DNA of 10,963 nucleotides from Cyanobacteria bacterium NC_groundwater_1444_Ag_S-0.65um_54_12 (GTDB lineage Bacteria; Cyanobacteriota; Sericytochromatia; S15B-MN24; VGJW01), in contig JACQUT010000323.1 of NCBI GenBank assembly GCA_016267585.1, positions 1-10,963 of the forward strand, in the 5' to 3' direction. The notes under the pieces are model-generated. The model saw only the letters and a program-made list of their open reading frames with translations. It made no database searches and had not been told where the DNA came from. Below are positions 1 through 8,682 of the stretch, one piece after another. The position numbers and the translations under genes are program-made. Positions within the stretch are counted from its first letter, which is position 1. Each line of letters starts with the position of its first letter.

Positions 1-1
1 A

Positions 2-1423
2 CCCTATCCTTCATTATTTGAGCGAACGCATACGGCAGCAGAATTACATGCGCTTTTCCACGATTTGCCAGCCGGTGAGGGTACTGACGACATGATCGCC
101 GTGGCCGGACGAGTCTTCAGTAAGCGTGATTCCGGGAAATTAACCTTTTTGGATCTGGTTGATGGTTCTGCAGCAAAGATTCAACTTTTCTGTGAACTGC
201 GTAGCTTGGGCGAAGAAGCATTTGCCAGGCTAAAAGAATGGCTGGATATCGGTGATTTCATTGGCGCTTGTGGCACGGTGCGACGTACCAAGCGTGGAGA
301 GCTTTCTATTTGCCCTCATAAGTGGGTTATGCTTGCCAAGGCATTGCGCCCGTTACCAGAAAAATGGCATGGTTTATCTGACGTCGAGACCCGCTATCGC
401 CAACGCTACCTGGATTTAATAGCTAACCCACATGTAAAGGAGACCTTTGTCAAACGTTCGCGCGCCATAGCTGCCATGCGCAGTTTTTTGAATAGCGAGG
501 GTTTTCTCGAAGTCGAGACACCCATGCTACATGCTATTCCCGGGGGCGCAGCGGCAAGGCCTTTCAAAACCCATCACAATGCCTTGGATCTAGATCTGCA
601 TCTGCGCATTTCCCCGGAACTGTATCTGAAGCGCTTGATCGTAGGTGGCTTCGAGCGCATCTATGAGATCAACCGAAGCTTTCGCAATGAGGGAATTTCT
701 ACCAGACATAATCCGGAATTCACGATGTTGGAAGTCTATCAGGCCTATGCTGATTATCAGCTAATGATGGATTTTACGGAACGACTGATCAGCCATGTGG
801 TCCAGACCGTCTGTGGCCTGGTAGTAGTGCCGTGTAGCCAGATTGCCAGCGGTGAGCTCGATCTTACACCGCCTTGGCCGCGCCGAACCATGGCGGAGCA
901 GGTAGCGCGTTTCTTGGCAGAGCGGGGGCTCGATTACCATCAGATGAGTGAAGTTGAGCTGGTAGCTCATATCCGAGAAGCTGGCGGTGCCGTTCCTGTA
1001 GAAATAACTCCCGGCACCATCCTGGCTGCCATTTTTGACCTTTATGACTTCACGCTGATCGGTCCGATTTTCATAACGGATTTTCCGGTCGAGATCTCGC
1101 CCCTGGCCAAGCGGCATCACATGGATCCTGGCAAAACAGAGCGTTTTGAACTCTTTGTGCTAGGAAGAGAGCTTGCAAATGCCTTTTCCGAGTTAAACGA
1201 TCCCGTTGATCAACGAGCACGCTTCGAAGCACAATTGCGTGTGAGAGAATTAGGCGATGAAGAGGCCCATCAGCTAGACGAGGATTTCCTTTGCGCTCTC
1301 GAGCATGGTATGCCGCCGACCGGTGGCTTAGGTATCGGTATAGATCGTCTCGTGATGTTACTGAATAATGCCGAGTCTATTCGTGATGTGCTCTTCTTCC
1401 CGCTCTTAAGACCACGCAGTTGA
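2..1423 (+). CDS. lysS: Lysyl-tRNA synthetase, class II (5' end outside window)
   Basis: This enzyme charges tRNA-Lys with lysine using ATP in the cytoplasm. The frame is open from the left edge with a PYPSLFERTH-like N-terminal segment before the first possible internal start (TTG at 65), so the true start lies upstream and 473 codons are visible; full-length family members have about 490-505 residues. An OB-fold anticodon-binding domain comes first (KLTFLDLVDG, IQLFCE, KRGELSI), then the linker LRPLPEKWHGL and the catalytic core. Class II motif 2 is FRNEGISTRHNPEFTMLE (about nt 680-733). FPVEISPLAKRH and RELANAFSELNDP are characteristic of LysRS. Motif 3 is GGLGIGIDRLVMLL near nt 1322-1363, and the protein ends in the usual VLFFPLLRP. 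No key residue is missing. The stop overlaps the ATG of the next gene by one base, which suggests translational coupling. The family call is certain; only the start is unknown. Confidence 0.97.
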   Translation, partial: PYPSLFERTHTAAELHALFHDLPAGEGTDDMIAVAGRVFSKRDSGKLTFLDLVDGSAAKIQLFCELRSLGEEAFARLKEWLDIGDFIGACGTVRRTKRGELSICPHKWVMLAKALRPLPEKWHGLSDVETRYRQRYLDLIANPHVKETFVKRSRAIAAMRSFLNSEGFLEVETPMLHAIPGGAAARPFKTHHNALDLDLHLRISPELYLKRLIVGGFERIYEINRSFRNEGISTRHNPEFTMLEVYQAYADYQLMMDFTERLISHVVQTVCGLVVVPCSQIASGELDLTPPWPRRTMAEQVARFLAERGLDYHQMSEVELVAHIREAGGAVPVEITPGTILAAIFDLYDFTLIGPIFITDFPVEISPLAKRHHMDPGKTERFELFVLGRELANAFSELNDPVDQRARFEAQLRVRELGDEEAHQLDEDFLCALEHGMPPTGGLGIGIDRLVMLLNNAESIRDVLFFPLLRPRS

Positions 1424-2331
1424 TGTCTGTTTTATTCAAGGCATTCAAGCTACTGGCCTCGCACCGAGCAAGCATTCTTGTACCGCCGCGGTCCGAAGTG
1501 GCGGTGGGGCTGATCGCTTCTTTAGGTGGCTGGCAAGTTGGTTTAGGAATACCCACGCAGGTAGCGGTAGTCAGGTCAATGCGGGTATTGTTTCAAGAGG
1601 GACCACCGGCTTTTCTTGCCGCACTTCGAACGATTCCGCTTCCTGGTTTGCCAGCTCTGCTCGTCAGTCTGGCGCTCATGCTTGCCATGATTGGCCTATC
1701 AGGTGGTTGGATAGCAACTGCTCTTGCTCTGGTAGCGAAAAAACCCATCAACGATCAAACATGGCCAGGTGGCCTGAGCTGCGGTAAACGCATTTTAGAA
1801 TGGAATATAGCTCTGCTCATATGGCTAGCGCTAATCGGTCTGTTCGGTTGCCAATTAGGCCTCTTGGTCATCCGATCCGGATTGGTAGCATCGCCAGCTA
1901 CTAGCTTCCTGGCGATTCCTTCGCTATTGAGCTTTGGCGGTATTGTTATCTGGACTTTGCTGTTGAGCTTCGCCACCTATTACTTGGCTATTTCTTGTAT
2001 CGGTACAGTGGTAGTGGTAGCAGAACCGCAACGAAAATTCTGGTCACTTTTTGGCAGAGTGCCACGAGTTTTTTTGGCGACAGCCAGCTGGCAAGGCTTG
2101 GGTGAGTTACTCTTGTTATTGATTGCTTGGTGGTGCCTCAAGACTGCCGGTAGTCAGTTACTTCTGCCATTCGGCCCGATCGGAATGGGCTCGCCAGCGC
2201 TAGCTTACAGTGTGATCGGAATGATTTTCTGGTCAGGACTCGCTGTAGGCGATGCGTTGTTCATCATGCTGGTGATCATGATGGCTGCTATTACTTATTA
2301 CCAAGGCATCAGCCGACTTGGGGAACAATAA
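1423..2331 (+). CDS. Polytopic inner-membrane protein of unknown function
   Basis: I do not recognise a named family for this 302-residue protein. It starts at the ATG that overlaps the lysS stop (TGATG); a TTG one codon earlier is possible but less likely. The N-terminal 20 residues are basic and amphipathic (FKAFKLLASHR). Strongly hydrophobic stretches follow at roughly residues 76-104, 128-152, 164-200 (probably two helices), 223-241 and 260-294, so five to seven membrane helices are expected. The loops are rich in Gly and Pro, and a charged segment around 200-216 (EPQRKFWSLFGRVPR) probably faces the cytoplasm. No catalytic or transport signature is visible. It probably shares a transcript with lysS. 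Its last 23 nt overlap the end of the convergent hydrolase gene. Function is unassigned; that it is real is supported by hydrophobic segmentation, length and coupling. Confidence 0.8.
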   Translation: MSVLFKAFKLLASHRASILVPPRSEVAVGLIASLGGWQVGLGIPTQVAVVRSMRVLFQEGPPAFLAALRTIPLPGLPALLVSLALMLAMIGLSGGWIATALALVAKKPINDQTWPGGLSCGKRILEWNIALLIWLALIGLFGCQLGLLVIRSGLVASPATSFLAIPSLLSFGGIVIWTLLLSFATYYLAISCIGTVVVVAEPQRKFWSLFGRVPRVFLATASWQGLGELLLLLIAWWCLKTAGSQLLLPFGPIGMGSPALAYSVIGMIFWSGLAVGDALFIMLVIMMAAITYYQGISRLGEQ

Positions 2332-3037
2332 CATCCGAGCGGCGACTTTCAATAAAGGTCATGATGGCCGCGAAAACTTCTTCCTTTTCACAACCTTGCA
2401 TCATTTCGTGCCCGGTTTTTTGAAACATCCTGATTTCCTTATTAGTGGAGCCAGTTCGCTGATAAATGATCCATGACGCTTCTGGTTGAATGATGGTGTC
2501 GCGTTCGCTGCCCATTACCAAGAGCGGGACCTTTACCTCGGATAAACTAGCTTCTATTTCTCGCCCAAAGTAGTACAGTTCGACAAAAGTTTTGGTCGGG
2601 AACCAAGTATAGTTCGTGCAAACGTAATTCTCGTAGGAAGGAGGTTTAGGTGAGGCAAAGCGTGGCAGTACAAAGCTAAGCAGCCCGCAAAATGGAGCCA
2701 GCGGGTTTACCCAACGCATGGCTGCCGCTACGGTTACCAGGCCAGCTAAGCGATCCGGTTGCTCTATTGCTAGCGTCAGCCCCACCAACCCCCCCATTGA
2801 AAGGCCGATCACTATGGCTTTGTCGGCTTCGCGAAGCAGATCAGCTAGAGCTGATGCAGCGTCGTCTACCCAATCACGTGCTTTGACGCCCCTGAGCGCT
2901 TCCGGGGTTTGGCCATGACCGCGCAAGAGCGGCATGCGATACGGAATGCCCGCTTTTTCGAGATGTGGCGACAAGGCATTCACCGTATCCAGGCTCGAAG
3001 TAAAACCATGCAGGACTAACGCGCCAATGGTTGCCAT
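2309..3037 (-). CDS. Alpha/beta hydrolase, carboxylesterase / monoacylglycerol lipase type
   Basis: A 242-residue cytoplasmic serine hydrolase resembling the thermostable carboxylesterase Est30 of Geobacillus and related monoacylglycerol lipases. The oxyanion-hole loop is LHGFTSS (residues 9-15). The nucleophile elbow is GLSMGG with Ser80. The acid is Asp180 in GSERDTIIQP and the base is His210 in KTGHEMM, so the catalytic triad is complete. A cap region lies at about 110-165 (NPLAPFCGLLSFVLPRF and an aromatic-rich stretch). There is no signal peptide. The ATG at 3037 is fixed by an in-frame stop two codons upstream; the ribosome site is weak. It lies 69 nt downstream of the tyrosine phenol-lyase gene on the same strand and may be cotranscribed, but nothing ties its substrate to tyrosine. 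Likely substrates are short or medium acyl esters, inferred from family only. Confidence 0.9.
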   Translation of the reverse strand: MATIGALVLHGFTSSLDTVNALSPHLEKAGIPYRMPLLRGHGQTPEALRGVKARDWVDDAASALADLLREADKAIVIGLSMGGLVGLTLAIEQPDRLAGLVTVAAAMRWVNPLAPFCGLLSFVLPRFASPKPPSYENYVCTNYTWFPTKTFVELYYFGREIEASLSEVKVPLLVMGSERDTIIQPEASWIIYQRTGSTNKEIRMFQKTGHEMMQGCEKEEVFAAIMTFIESRRSDVIVPQVG

Positions 3038-3106
3038 ACTTCATTGTACGCTGAGCTGGCACTTCTGTGGTAGGGCTTGTTTATTTACAGCAACGTTCCC
3101 TGGCGG

Positions 3107-4519
<1,413 letters not shown>

Positions 4520-4569
4520 CTAGCAAGCTATCCACCAGAATACGGCGTGTTCGCGCCTGGTGAACCCGT

Positions 4570-5553
4570 TTAACCACCGATTTGCGACATGGTTCGTGAT
4601 CCCCTTTGGTTGGCACCCCATTCGTGATGCAATGGTTTGGCGGAAAGCGAACCGACTACTAGTCGCCGTAGCGCTGTACCACTAAAACCTTGCCGCAGTG
4701 CCCCCAACAGATCGATTTCTTGTGATCTCATCAAGCAGGGTTTGATCTTGCCGTCGGCAGTCAGGCGTAAGCGATTGCAGGAATGGCAGAAGGTCTGGCT
4801 CATCGGACTGATGAAGCCCAATGTCCCTTTGGCACCGGCTATTCGCAAGACGACAGCCGGGCCATTACCCGGGACCTGGTCAGTGGGAGGCTCTAGAGCG
4901 TAATGTTCTCTGATGCGATCCGCTACGCGCTTTACCGGCAGGAACTTGCGCTCTGCGAAGAAAGCATGATCGCCCAGATCCATCATTTCGATGAAGCGCA
5001 CATGTAGTGGTCGGTCGATGGTCAGGCTCGCCAGATCCAGGATTTCGTCGTCATTGATTCCCGGTATCACGACCATATTTACTTTGACCTGGGAAAGATT
5101 AGCACTCAAGGCCGCGGAAATGCCTTGCAGCGTTCGCTGCAGGTTGCCGCCGCGCGTAATTTCGGCGAAACGCTCGGTACGCATGCTATCCAAGCTGATA
5201 TTTACTCGACGCAGTCCGGCTTTTGCCAAGCGTTCGGCATGCTGGGCCAAGAAGACCCCGTTGGTAGTCATGGAAAGATCAGTGAGTCCAGGCAAATTGG
5301 CTAGCCTGGTCACCAGCGTTATCAGCCCCTTGCGGAGCATGGGTTCACCGCCAGTCAGCCGAACTTTCGTTATACCTGACGGTATAAAGACCTCGCGCAT
5401 GAGAAATTCGATCTCGGCGTCTTGCAATAGCGTGTCGGATGGCAGCCAGTTGAGCCCTTCTGCTGGCATACAGTACTGGCAACGAAAATTGCAGCGATCA
5501 GTCAGAGCTAAGCGCAAATAAGTAATCGAACGCTGAAAATCATCAATTAACAC
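4570..5553 (-). CDS. moaA: GTP 3',8-cyclase MoaA (radical SAM, molybdenum cofactor step 1)
   Basis: MoaA uses S-adenosylmethionine radical chemistry to convert GTP to 3',8-cyclo-7,8-dihydro-GTP, the first step of molybdopterin synthesis; MoaC, not in this window, makes the next step. The 327-residue length is normal. The N-terminal 4Fe-4S cluster motif is CNFRCQYC (Cys21, Cys25, Cys28), followed by LTGGEPMLR (about 67-74) for SAM binding. The C-terminal cluster is bound by Cys256, Cys259 and Cys273 (CHSCN, then KPC). The protein ends in MSQIGG, the conserved Gly-Gly tail needed by MoaA. The start is GTG at 5553 (V/M-LIDDFQRSITYLRL), because the next in-frame ATG lies beyond the first cluster. 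A GAGG ribosome site upstream lies inside a 12-bp palindrome. The gene is divergent from moeB and is first in a minus-strand set with tpl and the hydrolase. Confidence 0.97.
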   Translation of the reverse strand: MLIDDFQRSITYLRLALTDRCNFRCQYCMPAEGLNWLPSDTLLQDAEIEFLMREVFIPSGITKVRLTGGEPMLRKGLITLVTRLANLPGLTDLSMTTNGVFLAQHAERLAKAGLRRVNISLDSMRTERFAEITRGGNLQRTLQGISAALSANLSQVKVNMVVIPGINDDEILDLASLTIDRPLHVRFIEMMDLGDHAFFAERKFLPVKRVADRIREHYALEPPTDQVPGNGPAVVLRIAGAKGTLGFISPMSQTFCHSCNRLRLTADGKIKPCLMRSQEIDLLGALRQGFSGTALRRLVVGSLSAKPLHHEWGANQRGSRTMSQIGG

Positions 5554-5554
5554 A

Positions 5555-5566
5555 ATGAGGCCTCAT
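5555..5566. promoter_or_regulatory. Perfect 12-bp palindrome in the moaA-moeB divergent gap
   Basis: The sequence ATGAGGCCTCAT is its own reverse complement and lies just upstream of the moaA GTG. It contains the moaA ribosome site (GAGG). Its place in a divergent cofactor-gene promoter region makes it a candidate operator, or a small fold that hides the ribosome site. The function is inferred; only the symmetry is seen. Confidence 0.35.
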
Positions 5567-5583
5567 ATGCGGAAGATAAACTA

Positions 5584-5591
5584 AGTATAAT
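5584..5591. promoter_or_regulatory. Overlapping back-to-back -10-like elements for moeB and moaA
   Basis: On the plus strand TATAAT occupies 5586-5591, a consensus -10 box that would start moeB mRNA about 20 nt before its GTG. On the minus strand the overlapping TATACT (5589-5584) could serve moaA. Neither has a convincing -35 box at the usual spacing, so the assignment rests on the -10 matches and on lying in a divergent gap. Confidence 0.35.
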
Positions 5592-5607
5592 AAACTTTTC
5601 CCGCGGT

Positions 5608-5613
5608 GGAGGT
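5608..5613 (+). promoter_or_regulatory. Ribosome binding site deciding the moeB start
   Basis: GGAGGT lies only two bases before the GTG at 5616, tighter than usual. The next in-frame ATG, at 5643, has no purine-rich site before it. The GTG start is preferred, though the short spacing leaves some doubt. Confidence 0.5.
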
Positions 5614-5615
5614 AA

Positions 5616-6785
5616 GTGAGTAGCACGGATTGCTTTGACATTATGAGTAAAACCGAAGGCCTGAACCTTTGTGAACTAGAACGCTACAGTCGACAGCTCT
5701 GCTTGTCAGAAATCGGCGAGGAAGGACAACGCCGGCTCAAGCATGCCAGCGTACTGGTGGTGGGGTTAGGTGGTCTTGGCTCACCGCTAGCGGTTTACCT
5801 GGCAGCGGCTGGAGTTGGCCAGCTGGGACTTTGCGAATTCGATGCGGTGTCTCTTAGCAACTTGCAGCGACAGATTCTCTACACTGCTGACGATCTGGGA
5901 CGTCCCAAGCTCTGGCAAGCGAAAGCCCGGATCGAACAGCAAAATACCGACATCAAGGTTACCGGCCACGAAGGCCCGCTAGACGTGAGCAATGCGGCAG
6001 CCATCATAGGGCGCTACGATGTCGTGGCCGACGGAACCGATAATTTTGCGACGCGCTATCTACTGAACGATGTTTGCTGGAAGCTTGGCAAGCCGCTGGT
6101 AATGGCCAGCGTGCAGCGCTTTGAAGGCCAGCTCACGGTGTTCGAAGCAGCGAATGGTCCTTGTTATCGCTGTCTGTTTCCGGCTCCGCCCCGTGGAGTT
6201 TTTTCCTGCGCGGCAGGCGGAGTACTGGGTGTCCTACCTGGCATTCTGGGCACGCTCCAGGCAGCCGAGACGCTGAAATTGTTGCTAGGCATCGGTTCGC
6301 TGTTGCGTGGCCGTCTGTTACTGGTCGATGCCCTGCGCATGCGTTTTACCGAGCTGGCAATCCCCCGTGATCCTGGCTGTGCACTTTGCGGAACGGATCC
6401 CCGCTCACCCATTTCAGAGGATTACGAGGCATTTTGCGCGGACTCTCTGCCCACTGCCAGCGAGGAAGTGGAAGACTGGGAATTGACTCCCCGAGCTTTT
6501 CTGGAGCAACGGGAGGAAGTAGAGCTGATTGATTTGCGTGAGAATACCCAGGGCGCTGGTGATGAGTTGCCAGGAGCCAGGCAACTGGCCTGGGATGATT
6601 TGGCCGTCACGCTAGGTGAACTCCGACCGGAGCGCTGCTATGTCGTGTGCTGCTGGAATGGCAGCCGCAGCTTGCAGGCGGTACGCGTTCTTCGCGCTGC
6701 TGGCTTTTCGCGATCTTTCAGTCTAAAGGGTGGCCTGCCAGCGTTGCTGCACGAGGTCAGGACCAGCGGTGGCGGCGATGCTTGA
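5616..6785 (+). CDS. moeB: MoaD-activating adenylyltransferase MoeB fused to a rhodanese domain (MoeZ-like)
   Basis: This ThiF/MoeB/HesA-family E1-like enzyme adenylates the C-terminal glycine of MoaD so that it can receive sulfur. The 389 residues form two domains. The adenylation domain (about 20-265) has the nucleotide loop VVGLGGLGSP (48-57), the Arg/Asn-containing segment SNLQRQILYT, the ADGTDNFATRYLLND motif, paired zinc cysteines CYRC (183/186) and CALC (255/258), and the conserved Cys198 in FSCAAGGVLGVLPG. A C-terminal rhodanese domain (about 287-380) has the active loop CWNGSRS with Cys346, fitting CxxGxR, so sulfur transfer is likely intact. The acidic linker is around 280-290. This two-domain layout matches MoeZ and eukaryotic MOCS3/Uba4. 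It is divergent from moaA, and its last 63 nt overlap the convergent methyltransferase gene. The partner is probably MoaD encoded at 8435; activity on ThiS- or CysO-like proteins cannot be excluded. Confidence 0.93.
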   Translation: MSSTDCFDIMSKTEGLNLCELERYSRQLCLSEIGEEGQRRLKHASVLVVGLGGLGSPLAVYLAAAGVGQLGLCEFDAVSLSNLQRQILYTADDLGRPKLWQAKARIEQQNTDIKVTGHEGPLDVSNAAAIIGRYDVVADGTDNFATRYLLNDVCWKLGKPLVMASVQRFEGQLTVFEAANGPCYRCLFPAPPRGVFSCAAGGVLGVLPGILGTLQAAETLKLLLGIGSLLRGRLLLVDALRMRFTELAIPRDPGCALCGTDPRSPISEDYEAFCADSLPTASEEVEDWELTPRAFLEQREEVELIDLRENTQGAGDELPGARQLAWDDLAVTLGELRPERCYVVCCWNGSRSLQAVRVLRAAGFSRSFSLKGGLPALLHEVRTSGGGDA

Positions 6786-7712
6786 AAAGGAGCGCACCAC
6801 TTTCCCTCCGCCAAGGTAGTTATTTACCAGTACTTCAGGGATTTTCCCGCGCCGCGTGGCATTGCTGTTGATCGCTCGGTTAGCTAGCACTTCCTCGATC
6901 TGGAAATCCTGGTACAACTGGTAGATGAATTTGGCACTGGAGTTCGACAACAGGACGAATGCGCCGCGGTTCGACAGTTCGAGAGCGGTGCTGGCCAATT
7001 GACGCTGGCCTTCATCGCCAAATCCGTCCTTACTGTAGCTGGTAAATGATGATGTTTTGGAAAGAGGATAATACGGTGGGTCAAAGTAGACAAAATCGCC
7101 CGCGCGTGCCAGCTCCAGCACGCTAGCGAAGGTACGGACGGATATGTCAGCCAGTTGCAGTGCCTTTGCCACGGCCCGCAAATTGCTTTCATCACAGATT
7201 GTCGGATTCTCATACTTCCCAAAGGGAACGTTGAATTCACCCTTCGAGTTCTCTCGATACAGGCCGTTGAAGCAGGTCTTGTTGAGATAGATTAGCCGTG
7301 CGGCTCGCTCTTCGGGAGTCTTCGGGGTCTTTGCTCGCACTTCGTAATAATATTTTTCAGAGTGTCTTTTCGTGTGCGCGACGAGTAGCTCAATCAGGTC
7401 GTCAACCGTGTCTCTTACAGCTTTATACGCTTCAATCAGGTTCGGATTCGCGTCCGAGAGGAACGCCGCTCCCTTCAGCCGTCCAGTGCGAACGAGTTCA
7501 AAAAATAGGGCACCACCCCCGACGAATGGCTCGTGATAGCATCCGCTTGGATCGGCAATGTCAAATCGGCGGACCAGTTCACCCAGAAGCTGGCCTTTCC
7601 CTCCCACCCACTTGAGGAAGGGGCGCGGAACGGCCAATCGCCCGGTTTCTGGAGCTAAAAGCCGAAGAATGGTTCCAGCCACTTGCGTAAACTCCCATGC
7701 GCTCCCCGGCAT
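6723..7712 (-). CDS. Dam/DpnM-type DNA adenine N6-methyltransferase
   Basis: A D12-class (alpha) adenine methyltransferase, expected to methylate adenine in a short site, most likely GATC by likeness to Dam and DpnM. Starting at ATG 7712 it has 329 residues. The SAM-binding start is RPFLKWVGGKGQLL (30-43), with EPFVGGGALFFEL (61-73) as motif I. NKTCFNGLYRENSKGEFNVP (144-163) and INSNATRRGKIPEVLVNNY (281-299) are family hallmarks. The catalytic DPPY is at 211-214. The frame stays open into mobA for another 72 codons, but that part is a shadow. A GTG at 7682 with GGGAG nine bases before it is a reasonable alternative start; ATG 7712 has no clear ribosome site. It follows mobA by 22 nt and probably shares its transcript. 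The last 21 codons, including the stop, lie on the opposite strand of the moeB end. No restriction nuclease gene is beside it. Confidence 0.9.
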   Translation of the reverse strand: MPGSAWEFTQVAGTILRLLAPETGRLAVPRPFLKWVGGKGQLLGELVRRFDIADPSGCYHEPFVGGGALFFELVRTGRLKGAAFLSDANPNLIEAYKAVRDTVDDLIELLVAHTKRHSEKYYYEVRAKTPKTPEERAARLIYLNKTCFNGLYRENSKGEFNVPFGKYENPTICDESNLRAVAKALQLADISVRTFASVLELARAGDFVYFDPPYYPLSKTSSFTSYSKDGFGDEGQRQLASTALELSNRGAFVLLSNSSAKFIYQLYQDFQIEEVLANRAINSNATRRGKIPEVLVNNYLGGGKVVRSFSSIAATAGPDLVQQRWQATL

Positions 7713-7734
7713 GCCGGGGTCGCCAACTGCTGCA

Positions 7735-8364
7735 TTATCGCACGCCTTTTCGCACCTGGGGCGTGGCTGAGTCGAAATGTTCGCGAAGGAACAGCAAAGC
7801 AGACTCGTAATCGGTCGGGCTATTGAGGTTCCAGAAAGAATGGCCTGCCGGATCGTACAATTCGATGATTTCCGGTGGAAGCTCGCGCAGCGTGATCGGC
7901 GCCAGAAATGACTGCATGCTCCGCACACCGAGGTCCAGCTGCCGGCGCAGTTCTGGCAGGAGCGAGCGCGAATAGATTGCCAGAAGCGGTTCGGTGCCGC
8001 GGCGGGTTCGCGGCACGATCGCGGCAGCGTCCATGGTTTGCCCGGCCAGAAACTCCAGTAACTCGCTTTGTAAAAATGGCATGTCGCAAGCTACCAGTAA
8101 AGCACTGGCAGTTTCTACATGTTCCAGGCCGGTAGCCAGTCCCTCCAGCGGCCCCCTATCTGGATAACGATCGGGAATCGGGCATATTCCGGGAAGCGGA
8201 AAATGTTCGGGATTGTTGGCAATCACGATCACCGGCGAGAAGAAACGAGAGAGGCTCTCGTATATTCGCTGGAGCAACGGTTCCGTGCCAAAGCGCAAGC
8301 GCTCTTTGTCTTGCCCCATGCGCTGGCTCTTGCCACCCGCTAACAAAATAGCCGCCATGCTCAT
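7735..8364 (-). CDS. mobA: Molybdenum cofactor guanylyltransferase MobA
   Basis: MobA transfers GMP from GTP to Mo-molybdopterin, giving the guanine dinucleotide form used by DMSO-reductase-type enzymes. The 209 residues show the nucleotidyltransferase loop LLAGGKSQRMGQDK (7-20), DRGPLEGL (69-76), the metal-binding VACDMPFL (91-98) and WNLNSPTDY (178-186). The length is normal. Candidate starts are ATG 8364, ATG 8358 and GTG 8370; none has a clear ribosome site, and I chose 8364 because it keeps a short MSM leader before AAILLAGG. A closer match to MobB or to a cytidylyltransferase (MocA) is not suggested. It is divergent from moaD across about 70 nt and lies upstream of the methyltransferase gene. 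Confidence 0.92.
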   Translation of the reverse strand: MSMAAILLAGGKSQRMGQDKERLRFGTEPLLQRIYESLSRFFSPVIVIANNPEHFPLPGICPIPDRYPDRGPLEGLATGLEHVETASALLVACDMPFLQSELLEFLAGQTMDAAAIVPRTRRGTEPLLAIYSRSLLPELRRQLDLGVRSMQSFLAPITLRELPPEIIELYDPAGHSFWNLNSPTDYESALLFLREHFDSATPQVRKGVR

Positions 8365-8434
8365 GAACACAATGGTAGCACGGGCCGCTATTCGCCAGGA
8401 AACATGCTACGATCAGTGAAGCTAGAGGTAAAAT

Positions 8435-8680
8435 ATGGAGCTCAAGATTCGTCTTTTTGCCTCATTACGTGAGGCCCAGGGATGCGACGAGGTTTTTTTG
8501 CGGGTACCCGGTACCGTCACCGTCACTACCTTACGCCAGTTGCTAGCTGAGCAATACCCTTCGCTGAAAAATTTGCTCGAGAGTTCGCGGGTAGCTGCTT
8601 CGCTGCGCTTTGTGCCCGATCAGTACTTGATAGCAGTGCCGGAAGAAATTGCCATCATCCCGCCGGTAAGTGGAGGTTAA
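8435..8680 (+). CDS. moaD: Molybdopterin synthase small subunit (sulfur carrier MoaD)
   Basis: MoaD is a ubiquitin-fold protein whose C-terminal glycine becomes a thiocarboxylate and delivers sulfur to precursor Z (cPMP). The 81-residue protein begins MELKIRLFASLREAQGC, typical of the fold, has the TVTTLRQLLAEQYP helix, and ends exactly in PPVSGG, the Gly-Gly tail recognised by MoeB. GAGGT stands upstream of the ATG with good spacing. It is coupled to moaE: the bases coding the GG tail also provide the GGAGG site for moaE three codons later. Confidence 0.95.
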   Translation: MELKIRLFASLREAQGCDEVFLRVPGTVTVTTLRQLLAEQYPSLKNLLESSRVAASLRFVPDQYLIAVPEEIAIIPPVSGG

Positions 8681-8682
8681 AG

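Noticed and set aside
4533..4562. CACCAG/CTGGTG inverted pair in the moaA-tpl gap, considered as a terminator or leader structure
   Set aside because: There are only six outer pairs with a poorly paired 18-nt interior and no T run on the minus strand; too weak to call.
4991..5521. Open frame of 176 codons on the plus strand
   Set aside because: It is the complement of the well-supported moaA gene, is rich in Arg and Ser as shadow frames are, and has no ribosome site or recognisable motif.
7713..7928. Upstream extension of the methyltransferase frame by 72 codons
   Set aside because: It lies antisense-free but out of frame within the 3' part of mobA, has low-complexity Cys/Arg/Ser content unlike the family, and the Dam-like homology begins after residue 28 of the shorter form.
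8365..8434. Divergent promoter between mobA and moaD
   Set aside because: A TACGAT at about 8409-8414 could be a -10 box, but no -35 partner at suitable spacing was found, so no promoter is called.
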